Positions 41,759 to 51,496 of a stretch of DNA of 64,000 bases are shown piece after piece. Positions within the stretch are counted from its first letter, which is position 1, and each line of letters opens with the position of its first letter. The DNA comes from Cytobacillus sp. NCCP-133 (GTDB taxonomy: Bacteria > Bacillota > Bacilli > Bacillales > Cytobacillaceae). The stretch spans positions 123,072 to 187,071 of the forward strand of contig NZ_BRVM01000006.1 of assembly GCF_026011715.1 (NCBI RefSeq). The letters run 5' to 3'. Both the position numbers and the translations under genes were made by a program. The notes below the pieces were generated by a model, which did no database searches, was not told where the DNA came from, and saw nothing but the letters and a program-made list of their open reading frames with translations.

Positions 41759-42574
41759 CTATGCTTGATCCAAATACCGGACTTCTGCCTGGCCTTTTTT
41801 TCTTCTGTAGAAAATAAGGGCCAGCGCGACAATGATGAGAGCAACTGAAATCGTCTGCGCGATTCTTAATGTGTCCGTAAGCATCAGGCTGTCCGTCCGA
41901 AGACCTTCAACAAAGAAACGGCCGATGGAATACCAGATCACATAGGTGAGGAAAAGCTCCCCGCGCCTCAAATTTGCTCTTCTTAATAATATAAGGATGA
42001 TAAACCCAATTATATTCCAAATCGACTCATATAAAAATGTCGGATGATAATAGGCTCCGTTAATATACATTTGGTTAATAATGAATTCAGGCAGCTGCAT
42101 GTTTTCCAAAAAGGCGCGGCTGACCTCCCTGCCGTGCGCTTCCTGATTCATAAAGTTTCCCCAACGGCCGATTGCCTGCCCTAAGATGATGCTTGGAGCG
42201 GCAACATCAGCAAGCTGCCAAAATGAAACTTTTTTCTTTTTCGCAAAAACATAAGCCGTAATGACAGATCCAATCAAGGCTCCATGAATGGCAATTCCGC
42301 CATTCCATATTTTTATAATCTCACCTGGATTCTGCGAGTAAAAATCCCATTGGAAGATAACATAATAAATCCGGGCTGAAATAATCGCAATGGGAATCGC
42401 CCACAACATTAAATCGGCAAAAATATCTTTGGGAAGTCCTCTTCTTTCCCCTTCCCTCATTGCAATAATAAGCGCTAGTGCAATGCCGATCCCAATAATG
42501 AGACCATACCAGTGGACTTGAATCGGCCCAAGGGATATAGCAATCGGATCAAGCGGCTGAATATTGTTTTCCAT
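41759..42574 (-). CDS. lgt: Prolipoprotein diacylglyceryl transferase
   Basis: A 271-aa membrane enzyme that transfers diacylglycerol from phosphatidylglycerol to the lipobox cysteine of lipoproteins. The signature is [13 protein letters not shown] (essential arginine) and the conserved [12 protein letters not shown] region precedes it; about seven helices. The frame opens with GTG, but ATG at 42572-42574 has AAGGAG at correct spacing. At least two lipoproteins in the window (at 970 and 3834) are its substrates. Confidence 0.97.
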   Translation of the reverse strand: MENNIQPLDPIAISLGPIQVHWYGLIIGIGIALALIIAMREGERRGLPKDIFADLMLWAIPIAIISARIYYVIFQWDFYSQNPGEIIKIWNGGIAIHGALIGSVITAYVFAKKKKVSFWQLADVAAPSIILGQAIGRWGNFMNQEAHGREVSRAFLENMQLPEFIINQMYINGAYYHPTFLYESIWNIIGFIILILLRRANLRRGELFLTYVIWYSIGRFFVEGLRTDSLMLTDTLRIAQTISVALIIVALALIFYRRKKGQAEVRYLDQA

Positions 42575-42751
42575 GATCACTTCTCCTTCTCATCAAAAAG
42601 CACAAACACCTTCGGAACCTGCCAAGAAGCTTTCCCTTTGGCAACCCCCGGCCCCTCGAGGGAGGCAGGTGCTGCAGCTAAACTTAATCTGTAATTTTGC
42701 TTCCTTTATTTATAGAGGCTGTAACTCCTATCAGGACACCGTTTATCAAGT

Positions 42752-42773
42752 TTCAATCAAACGTTTGATTGAA
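42752..42773. promoter_or_regulatory. Palindrome with ATCAAACGTTTGAT core, copy 2 (22 bp perfect)
   Basis: A perfect 22-bp palindrome centred on ATCAAACGTTTGAT, with CA and TT extending each arm, in the gap between hprK and lgt. Other copies: 11622, 60934 and 60965. No dedicated promoter was recognised next to it. Confidence 0.55.
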
Positions 42774-42809
42774 TCCTGCACAATCTCGGGAGGTCCGCCT
42801 TTTATAAGC

Positions 42810-43742
42810 TTAACGATCCTCATCGCCGTCCTCAATCACATCTGACAGGCGGCTTGTAAACTGTTCGGCCGCATTCATGCCCATCCGTTTTAAGCGGAAG
42901 TTCATGGCTGCTACCTCAATAATAACAGCCAGGTTACGTCCAGGGCGAACCGGGATGGTCAGCTTCGTGATTTCCGTATCGATGATCTTCATCTTTTCTT
43001 CATCAAGGCCGAGGCGGTCGTATTGCTTTTTCTGATCCCACAGCTCCAGATTCATGACAACGGAGATTTTTTTATAGCTGCGGACTGCACCTGCTCCAAA
43101 CAGTGTCATGACATTAATGATGCCAAGACCGCGGATTTCAAGCAAATGCTCGATGAGTTCCGGTGAGTTTCCTACCAGGTAATCTTCATCCTCCTGCCTG
43201 ATTTCCACACAATCATCTGCAACGAGGCGATGGCCGCGCTTTACGAGTTCAAGGGCCGTTTCACTTTTACCGACACCGCTTTTTCCAGTAATCAGCACTC
43301 CTATCCCATATATATCGACCAATACCCCATGGACTGCAGTTGTTGGGGCCAGCTTGCTTTCAAGAAAATTGGTCAGCAGGCTGGAGAATCGGGTTGTTTT
43401 TTGCTTCGTGCGAAGAAGCGGAACAGACTCGCGTTCAGCCGCTTCCATCAGTTCTTGCGGAATTTCAAGCGACCTCGTGATAATGATGCCCGGTGTAATA
43501 TCCGTGCATAAACGTTCCAGTCGGCTCCCCCGATCGGAATCATTTAATTTCTCTGCAAAGGTGAGCTCCGTTTTTCCAAGCAGCTGAACCCGTTCGCCCG
43601 GATAGTAATCAAAATAGCCGGCCATCTCAAGGCCAGGGCGTGAAATATCACTCATGCTAATCGGCCGGTTGATGCCTTCCTCCCCGGCGATCAGCTCAAG
43701 ACCGAATTTTTCTATAATATCTTTTGTGCGCACTTTTACCAT
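42810..43742 (-). CDS. hprK: HPr kinase/phosphorylase
   Basis: A 310-aa bifunctional enzyme that phosphorylates serine 46 of HPr and Crh with ATP or pyrophosphate and reverses it with phosphate; central to catabolite repression. The Walker A loop is [12 protein letters not shown], followed by the catalytic HRLVADD, and the HprK signature [15 protein letters not shown] is present. The N-terminal domain covers about residues 1-130. First gene of the hprK-lgt-yvoD-ppaX-yvoF series. Its substrate Crh is encoded at 24.5 kb. Confidence 0.98.
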   Translation of the reverse strand: MVKVRTKDIIEKFGLELIAGEEGINRPISMSDISRPGLEMAGYFDYYPGERVQLLGKTELTFAEKLNDSDRGSRLERLCTDITPGIIITRSLEIPQELMEAAERESVPLLRTKQKTTRFSSLLTNFLESKLAPTTAVHGVLVDIYGIGVLITGKSGVGKSETALELVKRGHRLVADDCVEIRQEDEDYLVGNSPELIEHLLEIRGLGIINVMTLFGAGAVRSYKKISVVMNLELWDQKKQYDRLGLDEEKMKIIDTEITKLTIPVRPGRNLAVIIEVAAMNFRLKRMGMNAAEQFTSRLSDVIEDGDEDR

Positions 43743-43916
43743 TATGAGCTCCTCCTTTATGCTGGCACTTCTCGGATGATTTTTCTATATTAAAGAACAT
43801 TCTTCTAATTTCTTATATAAATAGGTTGTTTCTATTTTAGCACTTTTCAGCTCAGAACCAAATTTATGAAGACGATTTTTACAAAAGTTTACGCTGGGTC
43901 CTTTTGCTCAATCCGG

Positions 43917-43932
43917 TTTGGTATGGACAATT
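43917..43932. promoter_or_regulatory. Upstream NagR-type (dre) site of murP
   Basis: TTTGGTATGGACAATT resembles the dre motif found near the murP and nagA promoters, with one change (GTATGG for GTATAG). It lies 86 bp upstream of the promoter-proximal site. Confidence 0.5.
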
Positions 43933-44002
43933 TTTCTGTATCTGCTGCGTATAGGTATGGTAATGCAAACACATTTATTTAACAATTCAAAAATATGAGT
44001 AA

Positions 44003-44037
44003 ATGGTATAGACAACTATACTGTTACTTGGTAATAT
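44003..44037 (+). promoter_or_regulatory. murP promoter with NagR-type (dre) operator over the -35
   Basis: The operator contains the perfect inverted repeat GTATAG-ACAA-CTATAC (44006-44021). Within it TAGACA (44009-44014) acts as -35, with a 17-bp spacer to TAATAT (44032-44037). The same arrangement is found before nagA. NagR (YvoA) is encoded at 49.9 kb, so glucosamine 6-phosphate or GlcNAc 6-phosphate should induce this unit. Confidence 0.82.
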
Positions 44038-44117
44038 TAGTATGTAAGCGAATTCATTTACTTTACTAGTTTTTTGCACTTGTATTCTATTTTTTAAAAA
44101 AAGAGGGGGAAAAGCTG

Positions 44118-45497
44118 ATGCGTAAAGAAGAGCGTTTGGCGAAAGAGATTACCGAGCAGTTAGGCGGCACCGGCAATATCGCAGAACTGGCTTCCTGCAT
44201 GACCCGCCTTCGTGTAAAACCGGTTGATGCAAGCAAGGTTAGCCTTGAAGGCATCAAGGATATTGACGGTGTAATGGGCGTTGTGGAAGCAGAAACACTG
44301 CAAATCATTCTTGGACCTGGAATTGTCACAAAAGTGGCAGACGAGGTTTCGAGAATGACAGGAATGAATGTGGCGTCTGTTGATGATGACGGGGAGATTG
44401 ACACTTCCTTGGAAGGACTGGCAGCTCGTACGAAAGCTGGACTCAATGAGAAAAATGCAACTCCATTCAAGTTATTTTTAAGAAAAATTGCAAGCATTTT
44501 CATCCCGCTAATTCCAGCGATTGTCGCATCAGGTTTGGTTGCGGGGATTACCAACGTAGTGATCCGCTCCGGCGCTGATCCAGAATCAACCGCTGTACAA
44601 ATGCTTAGCTTGATCGGCTGGGGCTTATTCAGCTACCTCGGCGTATTTGTGGGTATTAACACAGCGAAGGAATTTGGCGGATCCCCTGCCCTGGGCGGTG
44701 CGGCCGGTATTCTTCTCATCAATCCGGGCCTGGCCAATATTACTCTTTTCGGCGAAGCACTCGTTCCTGGACGAGGCGGATTAATTGGTGTCATGCTTGC
44801 TGCTGCACTAATCGCCTTCCTTGAAAAAAGAATCAGAAAAGTAGTTCCATCCGCTATTGATATTATTGTTACACCAACACTTGCATTATTAATCACAGGA
44901 TTTGCGACATTCTTCGTTCTTCAGCCTGTCGGCGGATTCCTTTCTGACATTATCACAAAAGGGCTGCTTGGCATTCTTGATGTTGGCGGCATCCTTGCCG
45001 GATTAGTACTTGCCGGTACATTCCTTCCGCTTGTCGTAACAGGCTTGCATCAAGGTTTAACACCCGTTCATATGGAATTAATCAATACCATCGGCGATGA
45101 CCCGCTTCTGCCAATCCTGGCCATGGGCGGAGCAGGACAGGTTGGTGCAGCATTTGCCATCTATTTCAAAACAAAGAATGCCCGTCTGAAAAAAGTCATC
45201 AAAGGCGGCCTCCCTGTTGGAATTCTCGGCATTGGCGAGCCGCTTATTTTCGGGGTTACCCTTCCATTGGGACGCCCGTTCCTGACAGCATGTCTTGGGG
45301 CCGCTGTCGGCGGCGCTTTCCAGGCATTCTTTAAAATTGCTACGATTGCCATTGGGGTTTCCGGCATACCGCTTGCCTTCCTCGTGCACACGCACCAAAT
45401 TGTGCTATATCTGATCGGTTTATTGATCGCCTATGCCTTCGGCTTCCTATTCACTTGGATGTTTGGATTCAAAGAGGAAATGGCTAAGAATATATAA
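44118..45497 (+). CDS. murP: N-acetylmuramic acid PTS transporter, EIIBC
   Basis: A 459-aa sugar PTS permease that takes up and phosphorylates MurNAc. The N-terminal EIIB domain (about 1-85) has the phosphorylated cysteine in LASCMTRLRV; the EIIC domain (about 110-455) has ten or so helices and the GLHQGLTPVHMEL and GEPLIFGVTLPLGRPF segments. There is no EIIA domain, so it must borrow one. MurNAc is inferred from mupG and murQ downstream. A terminator-like hairpin between murP and mupG suggests partial read-through. Confidence 0.88.
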   Translation: MRKEERLAKEITEQLGGTGNIAELASCMTRLRVKPVDASKVSLEGIKDIDGVMGVVEAETLQIILGPGIVTKVADEVSRMTGMNVASVDDDGEIDTSLEGLAARTKAGLNEKNATPFKLFLRKIASIFIPLIPAIVASGLVAGITNVVIRSGADPESTAVQMLSLIGWGLFSYLGVFVGINTAKEFGGSPALGGAAGILLINPGLANITLFGEALVPGRGGLIGVMLAAALIAFLEKRIRKVVPSAIDIIVTPTLALLITGFATFFVLQPVGGFLSDIITKGLLGILDVGGILAGLVLAGTFLPLVVTGLHQGLTPVHMELINTIGDDPLLPILAMGGAGQVGAAFAIYFKTKNARLKKVIKGGLPVGILGIGEPLIFGVTLPLGRPFLTACLGAAVGGAFQAFFKIATIAIGVSGIPLAFLVHTHQIVLYLIGLLIAYAFGFLFTWMFGFKEEMAKNI

Positions 45498-45505
45498 GAA
45501 AAATG

Positions 45506-45536
45506 AAGAAGGAGGAGCCTTTCCTCCTTCTTTCCT
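45506..45536 (+). terminator. Hairpin between murP and mupG
   Basis: An 11-bp stem (AAGAAGGAGGA/TCCTCCTTCTT) followed by a short T-rich tail. It probably reduces expression of mupG-murQ relative to murP. Confidence 0.7.
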
Positions 45537-45584
45537 TATGACAGCATATTTTTTAAAAATTCCGACTTAACAGAGGTGAGCATC

Positions 45585-46655
45585 ATGCTTGGAATTTCAG
45601 TCTATCTATCAGAAGAACGCCAGGCCCAAAACGCGGAATGGATTAAGCGGGCAGCTTCCTTTGGCCTTACATCCATCTTCACTTCCCTTCATATTCCCGA
45701 AGACGGCCACAGCAGGTACAAGCATTTGCTGCAGGAGCTCGGAGCTATTGCCAGACAGCATAGGATGGAGCTTCTGGCAGATGCTTCTCCGCAATCGCTC
45801 GGTCATTTGGGATTGGAGTGGAACTCGATTGACACCCTTCTTGACTGGGGTCTTGCTGGCATCCGCGCGGATTACGGATTCTCCTCCTCTCAAATCGTAG
45901 AACTCTCTAAAAAAATGAAACTGGGAATCAATGCGAGTACGATTACTGCAGAAGAACTGGATGAGTGGCTGGATCTTGGATTGAACGCAAGCAATGTAGA
46001 GGCCTGGCACAATTTTTACCCGCGGCCCGAAACTGGTTTGGCGGCCTCTTTTTTAAAAGAAAGAAACCAATTTCTCAAAAGCATGGGCGTGATCACTATG
46101 GCGTTTGTACCCGGCGATGGCGAGCTTCGCGGTCCTATTTTCGCTGGACTGCCGACACTGGAAAAGCATAGAAGCTTCTCCCCTGCTGCGGCGGCGGCCG
46201 AATTGATGAACAGCTGCTATACAGATAAAGTGTTAATCGGCGATCATTCAGTGAAGGACGAGACACTGGATCAATTGGCAAAAATCTCAGAGGGAGTTGT
46301 ACCTCTTCGTGTTGAACTCCTTGGCGGTCAGTACCCTGGGGATCTTTTTGCACAAATTCATACAAACCGTATGGATCCTGCGCTGGATGTGGTCCGGTCA
46401 GTCGAATCAAGGTCATACGCACAGCAGGGAGAAAAGAAATGGGAACCTGCTAACCAGCTTGAACGTAAAAAAGGCATGGTAACGGTTGATAATGTCTTAT
46501 ACGGACGATATGCAGGTGAAATGCAAATTGCGTTATCAGATCTGCCACAGGATGAGCGCGTCAATGTGATTGCGAGAGTCGCAGAGGAAGACCTCCCCCT
46601 TCTAGATCAAATCAAGGCGGGAACCAAATTTCAATTATTGGCGAGGGATAAATGA
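45585..46655 (+). CDS. mupG: 6-phospho-N-acetylmuramidase MupG (DUF871)
   Basis: A 356-aa cytosolic glycosidase. MupG cleaves MurNAc-6P-GlcNAc, the disaccharide imported by MurP, into MurNAc 6-phosphate and GlcNAc. It shows the DUF871 start [12 protein letters not shown], a TIM-barrel body with [13 protein letters not shown] and [19 protein letters not shown], and a C-terminal cyclophilin-like domain. A GTG 9 bp earlier lies inside the ribosome binding site (AGGTGA), so ATG at 45585 is the start. It overlaps murQ by 4 bp, as in Staphylococcus aureus mupG-murQ. Confidence 0.92.
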   Translation: MLGISVYLSEERQAQNAEWIKRAASFGLTSIFTSLHIPEDGHSRYKHLLQELGAIARQHRMELLADASPQSLGHLGLEWNSIDTLLDWGLAGIRADYGFSSSQIVELSKKMKLGINASTITAEELDEWLDLGLNASNVEAWHNFYPRPETGLAASFLKERNQFLKSMGVITMAFVPGDGELRGPIFAGLPTLEKHRSFSPAAAAAELMNSCYTDKVLIGDHSVKDETLDQLAKISEGVVPLRVELLGGQYPGDLFAQIHTNRMDPALDVVRSVESRSYAQQGEKKWEPANQLERKKGMVTVDNVLYGRYAGEMQIALSDLPQDERVNVIARVAEEDLPLLDQIKAGTKFQLLARDK

Positions 46656-47560
46656 TGAATATTACAAAGCTAAATACAGAACAGAGAAATCCTAAAACAA
46701 TGGAAATCGATTTAATGACAACAGAAGAAATCATTACCATCATCAATCAGGAAGATACCATTGTGCCTAATGCCATCGCAAGGGAAATTCCACACATCGT
46801 AAAAGCGGTTGACGCCATTGCGGACAGCTTTAAGAAAGGCGGCCGCCTGATTTATGCAGGTGCTGGGACTTCAGGTCGGCTAGGCATTATCGATGCTTCC
46901 GAATGCCCGCCGACCTATGGAACCGATCCTGAAATGGTGGTCGGCATTATCGCAGGCGGCACAGCAGCGATGACCGAAGCGATTGAGGGCGCTGAGGATG
47001 ACAGTGAGCAAGGCCGCCAGGATGTAATCGATATTGGATTGACGGATAAAGACGTGCTTGTGGGAATCGCAGCGAGCGGCCGCACTCCCTATACCATCGG
47101 CGCGCTTCAGTACGGAAATGAAGTCGGAGCCGTTACCGTTTCAGTTGCCTGCACAAAGGATTCTGAAATGGAGAAAATCTCTAAATATACGATTGCCCCC
47201 ATCACCGGGCCGGAAGTGGTGACAGGCTCTACCCGCATGAAAGCAGGGACGGCGCAAAAGCTTGTGCTCAACATGCTGACGACAGCTTCCATGATCAAAC
47301 TCGGAAAAGTGTATGGGAACCTGATGGTGGATGTGCAAATGACGAACGAAAAACTGTTTAAGCGCGCTGAAAATATCGTCAAAATGGCAACTGGCGCAAG
47401 TGACGAAGAAGCCAAAGCTGCCCTGCTGGAGCAAAAGCATAATACGAAGGCGGCTATTCTGCAAATTTTAACTGGCTTGGAAAGTGAAAGGGCTGCAGTG
47501 CTTTTAGAAAAGCATAATGGCTATTTGCGGAAAGCAATCACGGAATTTCATTCGAGATAG
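46652..47560 (+). CDS. murQ: N-acetylmuramic acid 6-phosphate etherase
   Basis: A 302-aa SIS-domain lyase that removes lactate from MurNAc 6-phosphate to give GlcNAc 6-phosphate, the substrate of NagA encoded next door. The SIS motif is [20 protein letters not shown], followed by [15 protein letters not shown]; the second half has [18 protein letters not shown]. The usual partner regulator murR is not present here. A terminator follows at 47758. Confidence 0.97.
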   Translation: MMNITKLNTEQRNPKTMEIDLMTTEEIITIINQEDTIVPNAIAREIPHIVKAVDAIADSFKKGGRLIYAGAGTSGRLGIIDASECPPTYGTDPEMVVGIIAGGTAAMTEAIEGAEDDSEQGRQDVIDIGLTDKDVLVGIAASGRTPYTIGALQYGNEVGAVTVSVACTKDSEMEKISKYTIAPITGPEVVTGSTRMKAGTAQKLVLNMLTTASMIKLGKVYGNLMVDVQMTNEKLFKRAENIVKMATGASDEEAKAALLEQKHNTKAAILQILTGLESERAAVLLEKHNGYLRKAITEFHSR

Positions 47561-47676
47561 GAACAATTTATGGGTTTCTGCCGGAAATCATATTGTTCAA
47601 AATAAAAATAGAAGCATCTATTTCAACTAATCAGCGAAAAACTGATAGATCAGCAGTAATCTTACTATATAAGCGT

Positions 47677-47727
47677 ATAACCGCGAGATTTTTGTTATAA
47701 CCGCGAGAAATGGATTTTAACAGCCAT
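47677..47727. repeat. Array E: ATAACCGCGAG units at 20 bp
   Basis: ATAACCGCGAG occurs at 47677 and again at 47697, exactly 20 bp apart; a degraded third unit (TTTTAACAGCCAT) falls in the same register at 47715-47727. No NERD gene is near. It lies just after murQ. Confidence 0.5.
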
Positions 47728-47757
47728 TATTTTAATAGATCCTCGAAACCTTTTAAA

Positions 47758-47792
47758 AGGACCGGAAGCCCTTGTGCTTTCGATCCTTTTTC
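47758..47792 (+). terminator. murQ terminator
   Basis: AGGACCGGAAGC paired with GCTTTCGATCCT around a 6-nt loop, with a T-run. It ends the murP-mupG-murQ unit. Confidence 0.8.
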
Positions 47793-47798
47793 TTTTAG

Positions 47799-47872
47799 TT
47801 GTATAGACCAAGGCATTCAAGTACACATTCACATAAACTGGTATAGACATCTAGATTTAAAAATTTTATAAT
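47799..47872 (+). promoter_or_regulatory. nagA promoter with two NagR-type (dre) sites
   Basis: TTGTATAGACCAAG (47799-47812) is an upstream site. ACTGGTATAGACATCTAG (47837-47854) overlaps the -35 TAGACA (47844-47849), which is 17 bp from a perfect TATAAT (47867-47872). The design matches the murP promoter. Confidence 0.85.
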
Positions 47873-47914
47873 GGAGATATACCACTAAACAAGAATGGAA
47901 CGGAGATGAACGTA

Positions 47915-49105
47915 ATGAACCGTCTTCTTTTAAAAAACGCAAAAATCATTTTAGAAAACACCCTGCTGGATAGCGGTTTTATATTAATAGAAAATGAAAA
48001 AATCATAGAAGCGGGAAGCATGGATGAGCTGCCCGCTGTCGACGAGAATACAAAAGTTATAAACCTCTCCCCTGACTTAACCATCAGTCCGGGCTTTATT
48101 GATGTCCATATCCATGGGGTAGGCGGAGCAGATACAATGGATGCAACGCCGGAAGCTCTCACAACGATGGCGACAGTTTTGCCTGAAGAAGGGACAACCA
48201 GCTTTCTGGCGACTACCATTACACAGGAAAAAGAAAAGATTGAAGCCGCATTGACGAATGCAGCACTCTATCAAAAAGAACAAAACTCATCTGGCAAGGC
48301 TGAGGTGATTGGCATTCACCTTGAGGGTCCGTTTATTAACGAGTCAAAAGCTGGGGCCCAGCCAAGGAATCATATTCTTGATCCAGATATCGAGCTTTTC
48401 AAGCGCTGGCAAAACAAAGCAAACGACACCATTAAGCTGATTACGCTGGCGCCGGAAAAGGCAGACGGCTATGAGTTCATCCGCTATTTGAGTAAAAATG
48501 GCGTTGTTGCTTCAATTGGCCATAGTGATGCCCTTTATACCGAAATGGAACAAGCCGCAAAAGCAGGCGCCACTCAGGTGACCCATCTTTTTAATGGCAT
48601 GCGAGGCTTGCATCACCGCGAACCAGGTGTAGCCGGAGGTGCTCTGCTATTGAAAGAGCTAATTGTTGAAATGATTGCGGATGGCATTCACGTCCGCCCT
48701 GAAATGATTAAGCTCGCCCTCAATGCCAAGGGTTTAGACGGGATGATTCTGATTACCGATTCGATGAGAGCGAAATGCCTGAAAAATGGACATTATGACC
48801 TGGGCGGGCAGAATGTTACGGTTGAAAACGGCCAAGCTCTGCTTGAAGATGGAACGCTTGCCGGCAGTATTTTAAAAATGAAAGATTCCATTCAAAATAT
48901 GATTGATTTTACAGATATTACTTTAATGGAAGCCGTTCGCCTTGCAAGCAGCAATCCGGCCAAGCAGCTCAACATATACGACCGGAAAGGCAGCATTTCT
49001 GAAGGAAAGGATGCCGACCTGGTCGTACTCGATAAAAATCTTGAAGTTTCCATGACTTTCTGCAGAGGAGTAAAAGCTTTTGAACGTGAGGTGAAGCCTT
49101 CATGA
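47915..49105 (+). CDS. nagA: N-acetylglucosamine-6-phosphate deacetylase
   Basis: A 396-aa metal-dependent amidohydrolase that makes glucosamine 6-phosphate. Metal and substrate motifs: DVHIHGVGGADTMD, GIHLEGPFIN, SIGHSDALYTE, THLFNGMRGLHHREPG and ILITDSMRAKC. Two in-frame ATGs exist; the second (47915) has CGGAGATG at the right distance. It overlaps nagB by 4 bp. NagR-type sites lie at its promoter. Confidence 0.97.
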   Translation: MNRLLLKNAKIILENTLLDSGFILIENEKIIEAGSMDELPAVDENTKVINLSPDLTISPGFIDVHIHGVGGADTMDATPEALTTMATVLPEEGTTSFLATTITQEKEKIEAALTNAALYQKEQNSSGKAEVIGIHLEGPFINESKAGAQPRNHILDPDIELFKRWQNKANDTIKLITLAPEKADGYEFIRYLSKNGVVASIGHSDALYTEMEQAAKAGATQVTHLFNGMRGLHHREPGVAGGALLLKELIVEMIADGIHVRPEMIKLALNAKGLDGMILITDSMRAKCLKNGHYDLGGQNVTVENGQALLEDGTLAGSILKMKDSIQNMIDFTDITLMEAVRLASSNPAKQLNIYDRKGSISEGKDADLVVLDKNLEVSMTFCRGVKAFEREVKPS

Positions 49106-49827
49106 ACATCATCCCAGCAGCCGATTATCAGGATATGAGCCATAAAGCGGCACATCTGATGATTGAAAAAATCCGTTCCAATCCAGACATGACGTTAGGA
49201 CTCGCTACCGGAAGCACGCCAAAAGGAGTTTACGATGAGCTTATAAAAGATCATATGGAAAACGGCACTTCCTATAAAAGGATTACAACGGTCAATTTGG
49301 ATGAATATATCGGGCTGCCCCCTTTTGACCCGAACAGCTACCGGTATTTTATGAACAGTGGTCTTTTTAACCACCTTGACATTCAGCAGGTAAACACCCA
49401 TCTCCCAAAAGGGGATGCAGATGATATAAACCAGGAATGCCAGCGCTATGAACAGCTAATTAAGGACCTTGTTGATATTGATTTGCAGCTTTTAGGGATT
49501 GGCCAAAACGGGCATATCGGCTTCAACGAACCAGGCACTCCTTTTACCAGCCGGACACATGTGGTGAAGCTGGAAGAGAGCACTAGAAAAGCAAATGCCA
49601 GATTTTTCGAGTCAATGGATAAGGTTCCAACCCATGCCATCACGATGGGAATCGCCTCTATTCTGGATAGCCGGGAAATCCTTCTGCTCGCGTCTGGTTC
49701 AGCCAAAGCAGAAGCCATTACGCAGCTAGTGCACGGAGAAGCAAATGAGCAATTTCCGGCATCAGCCCTCAAAGTTCATTCAAATGTGACCATCATTGCC
49801 GATGAAGCAGCACTGAGTCTGGTATAA
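49102..49827 (+). CDS. nagB: Glucosamine-6-phosphate deaminase
   Basis: A 241-aa enzyme that converts glucosamine 6-phosphate to fructose 6-phosphate and ammonia, sending wall sugars to glycolysis. Motifs: LGLATGSTPKGVYDEL, TVNLDEYIGLPP, QNGHIGFNEPGTPF. The short form lacks the allosteric C-terminal extension of the E. coli enzyme. It overlaps nagA by 4 bp and precedes nagR. Confidence 0.98.
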   Translation: MNIIPAADYQDMSHKAAHLMIEKIRSNPDMTLGLATGSTPKGVYDELIKDHMENGTSYKRITTVNLDEYIGLPPFDPNSYRYFMNSGLFNHLDIQQVNTHLPKGDADDINQECQRYEQLIKDLVDIDLQLLGIGQNGHIGFNEPGTPFTSRTHVVKLEESTRKANARFFESMDKVPTHAITMGIASILDSREILLLASGSAKAEAITQLVHGEANEQFPASALKVHSNVTIIADEAALSLV

Positions 49828-49861
49828 TATTTTTAGAAAAATCGTGTTAGGAGAATTTCCA

Positions 49862-50593
49862 ATGATCGATAAACAGTCACCCATTCCGATTTATCATCAA
49901 TTAGAGGAATATGTTAAGCACTTGATTGAAAACGGAATTTTAAAGCCGGATGAAGCCATTCCGTCCGAACGGGAATATGCTGAACAGTACCAGATCAGCA
50001 GGATGACGGTCAGGCAAGCCCTGAATAACCTGGTGAGCGATGGATATCTGTACAGGCAAAAGGGAAGGGGCACTTTTGTCAACAAACAAAAAGTGGAACA
50101 GAAGCTGCAGGGCCTGACCAGTTTTACAGAAGATATGAAAGAACGCGGAATGGAGCCGAGCAGCCGTCTCATCTCGTTTGAAATCATCCCTGCAGAACAG
50201 CAGCTTGCCAGAAAACTGGGGATTAAAGAAAATACACCAATCTATGAAATTAAGCGTGTTCGTCTGGCCGATAACGTGCCAATGGCATTGGAAACCACTT
50301 ACCTCCCTGCCAATCTCGTAAAAGGCCTTACAGATGAGATTATCAACAAATCTCTATACCAATATATCGAAGAGAAATTGGCGCTGACCATCAGCGAGGC
50401 CACACAGCAGATCGAAGCTTCAATTGCTAAGGAAATAGAGGTCAAGCATCTGCAAGTTGAGCAAGGCTCCCCTGTCCTGCTCATCGTCAGAACCTCATTT
50501 TTACAGGATGGAACGCCTTTTGAACTCGTAAAATCAGCCTACCGCGCCGACCGGTACAAATTTGTTCATACGATGCAGCGTGCCACAAAATAA
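49862..50593 (+). CDS. nagR: GntR/HutC-family repressor NagR (YvoA)
   Basis: A 243-aa regulator. The N-terminal winged helix (about 1-75) has AIPSEREYAEQYQISRMTVR; the C-terminal UTRA effector domain (about 95-240) binds phosphorylated amino sugars. It represses nagAB in B. subtilis by binding dre operators. Start chosen at ATG 49862 behind TTAGGAG. It follows nagB by 34 bp, and a strong terminator closes the unit. Confidence 0.96.
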   Translation: MIDKQSPIPIYHQLEEYVKHLIENGILKPDEAIPSEREYAEQYQISRMTVRQALNNLVSDGYLYRQKGRGTFVNKQKVEQKLQGLTSFTEDMKERGMEPSSRLISFEIIPAEQQLARKLGIKENTPIYEIKRVRLADNVPMALETTYLPANLVKGLTDEIINKSLYQYIEEKLALTISEATQQIEASIAKEIEVKHLQVEQGSPVLLIVRTSFLQDGTPFELVKSAYRADRYKFVHTMQRATK

Positions 50594-50630
50594 AGAGAAA
50601 CTTCCATTTGTGGGGGCTCACAGCCCATTA
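50594..50630. repeat. Stop-codon-linked repeat R2, truncated copy c
   Basis: The nagR gene end reads TAAAGAGAAACTTCCATTTG, matching the gapA and hisG ends, then TGGGGGCTCACAGCCCA can form a hairpin. The rest of the element is missing. Confidence 0.6.
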
Positions 50631-50641
50631 GACTGCGATAG

Positions 50642-50675
50642 GAGAAGGTCCCATATCGGACTTTCTCTTTTTTTT
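50642..50675 (+). terminator. nagA-nagB-nagR terminator
   Basis: GAGAAGGTCC paired with GGACTTTCTC, then an 8-T run. Confidence 0.92.
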
Positions 50676-50825
50676 CAGCTTATTTCATTTAGCCATGTCC
50701 TTTTCGAGGGTTCGTCCATATTATATAAGTGAGGAATAAAAACAGAGGCGCACTTTTGGTGTGAATTTGAATTAGGATTTCTGATTTCTTAGAAGAATAC
50801 TTGATTTCGAAAGGAGAGATAAATC

Positions 50826-51494
50826 TTGAAAATGATACTGGACGCAGGACATGGGTATGATACCCCCGGAAAGCAAACGCCCAATGGCATGCAGGAATAT
50901 GAGTTTAACCGGGCTGTTGCATCGCTTGCAAAAGGTCTGCTCGAAAACTATCAAAATACGGCTGTCTATTACGCTCATTCGGACAAGCGAGATGTCCCTT
51001 TGAAAGAAAGGACCGACTTTGCCAATAACCTGGATGCAGACTGCTATGTGTCCATTCACGCGAATGCATATGGAACGGGCGGCTGGAACAGCGTCGGCGG
51101 CATTGAAACTTTCATCTATCCATCAAGGCCGCTGGAAGCCCTGGAGCTGGCACAAAAGATACAGCGGAATTTAATCAATGCTACCGGCTTGCGCGATCGC
51201 AGTGTTAAAACGGCAGACTTCCACGTCCTTCGCGAGACGAAAATGACAGCTGTCCTGGTGGAATGCGGGTTTATGACAAACCAAGAAGAAGCTGCACTCC
51301 TCCGCACACCGGCATACCGAAAACGTTGTGCCCTAGCCATTGTAAAAGCAATCGCAGAACAATATTGCCTCAAACGGAAATCGGACGGGCCAAAGCAATT
51401 CAAGGTTCAGGTCACACTCTTTGAAAAGCAGGAAGCTGAAAAACTCGCAGATGATTTGCAGAAGAACGGCTTTAAGGCGGTAATTACTGAATAG
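50826..51494 (+). CDS. N-acetylmuramoyl-L-alanine amidase with C-terminal SPOR-like domain
   Basis: A 222-aa Amidase_3 enzyme that cuts the bond between MurNAc and the peptide. Zinc ligands are in ILDAGHGYDTPG, EYEFNR and SIHANA; the catalytic glutamate is in AVLVECGFMTN. The last 40 residues (QFKVQVTLFEKQEAEKLA onward) look like a SPOR or Rare-lipoprotein-type module. There is no signal peptide, so it either acts in the mother cell or prespore, leaks at lysis, or is a lysin-type enzyme. The start is TTG with AAAGGAGAG. It follows the amino-sugar genes, though on a separate unit. Confidence 0.88.
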   Translation: MKMILDAGHGYDTPGKQTPNGMQEYEFNRAVASLAKGLLENYQNTAVYYAHSDKRDVPLKERTDFANNLDADCYVSIHANAYGTGGWNSVGGIETFIYPSRPLEALELAQKIQRNLINATGLRDRSVKTADFHVLRETKMTAVLVECGFMTNQEEAALLRTPAYRKRCALAIVKAIAEQYCLKRKSDGPKQFKVQVTLFEKQEAEKLADDLQKNGFKAVITE

Positions 51495-51496
51495 AA

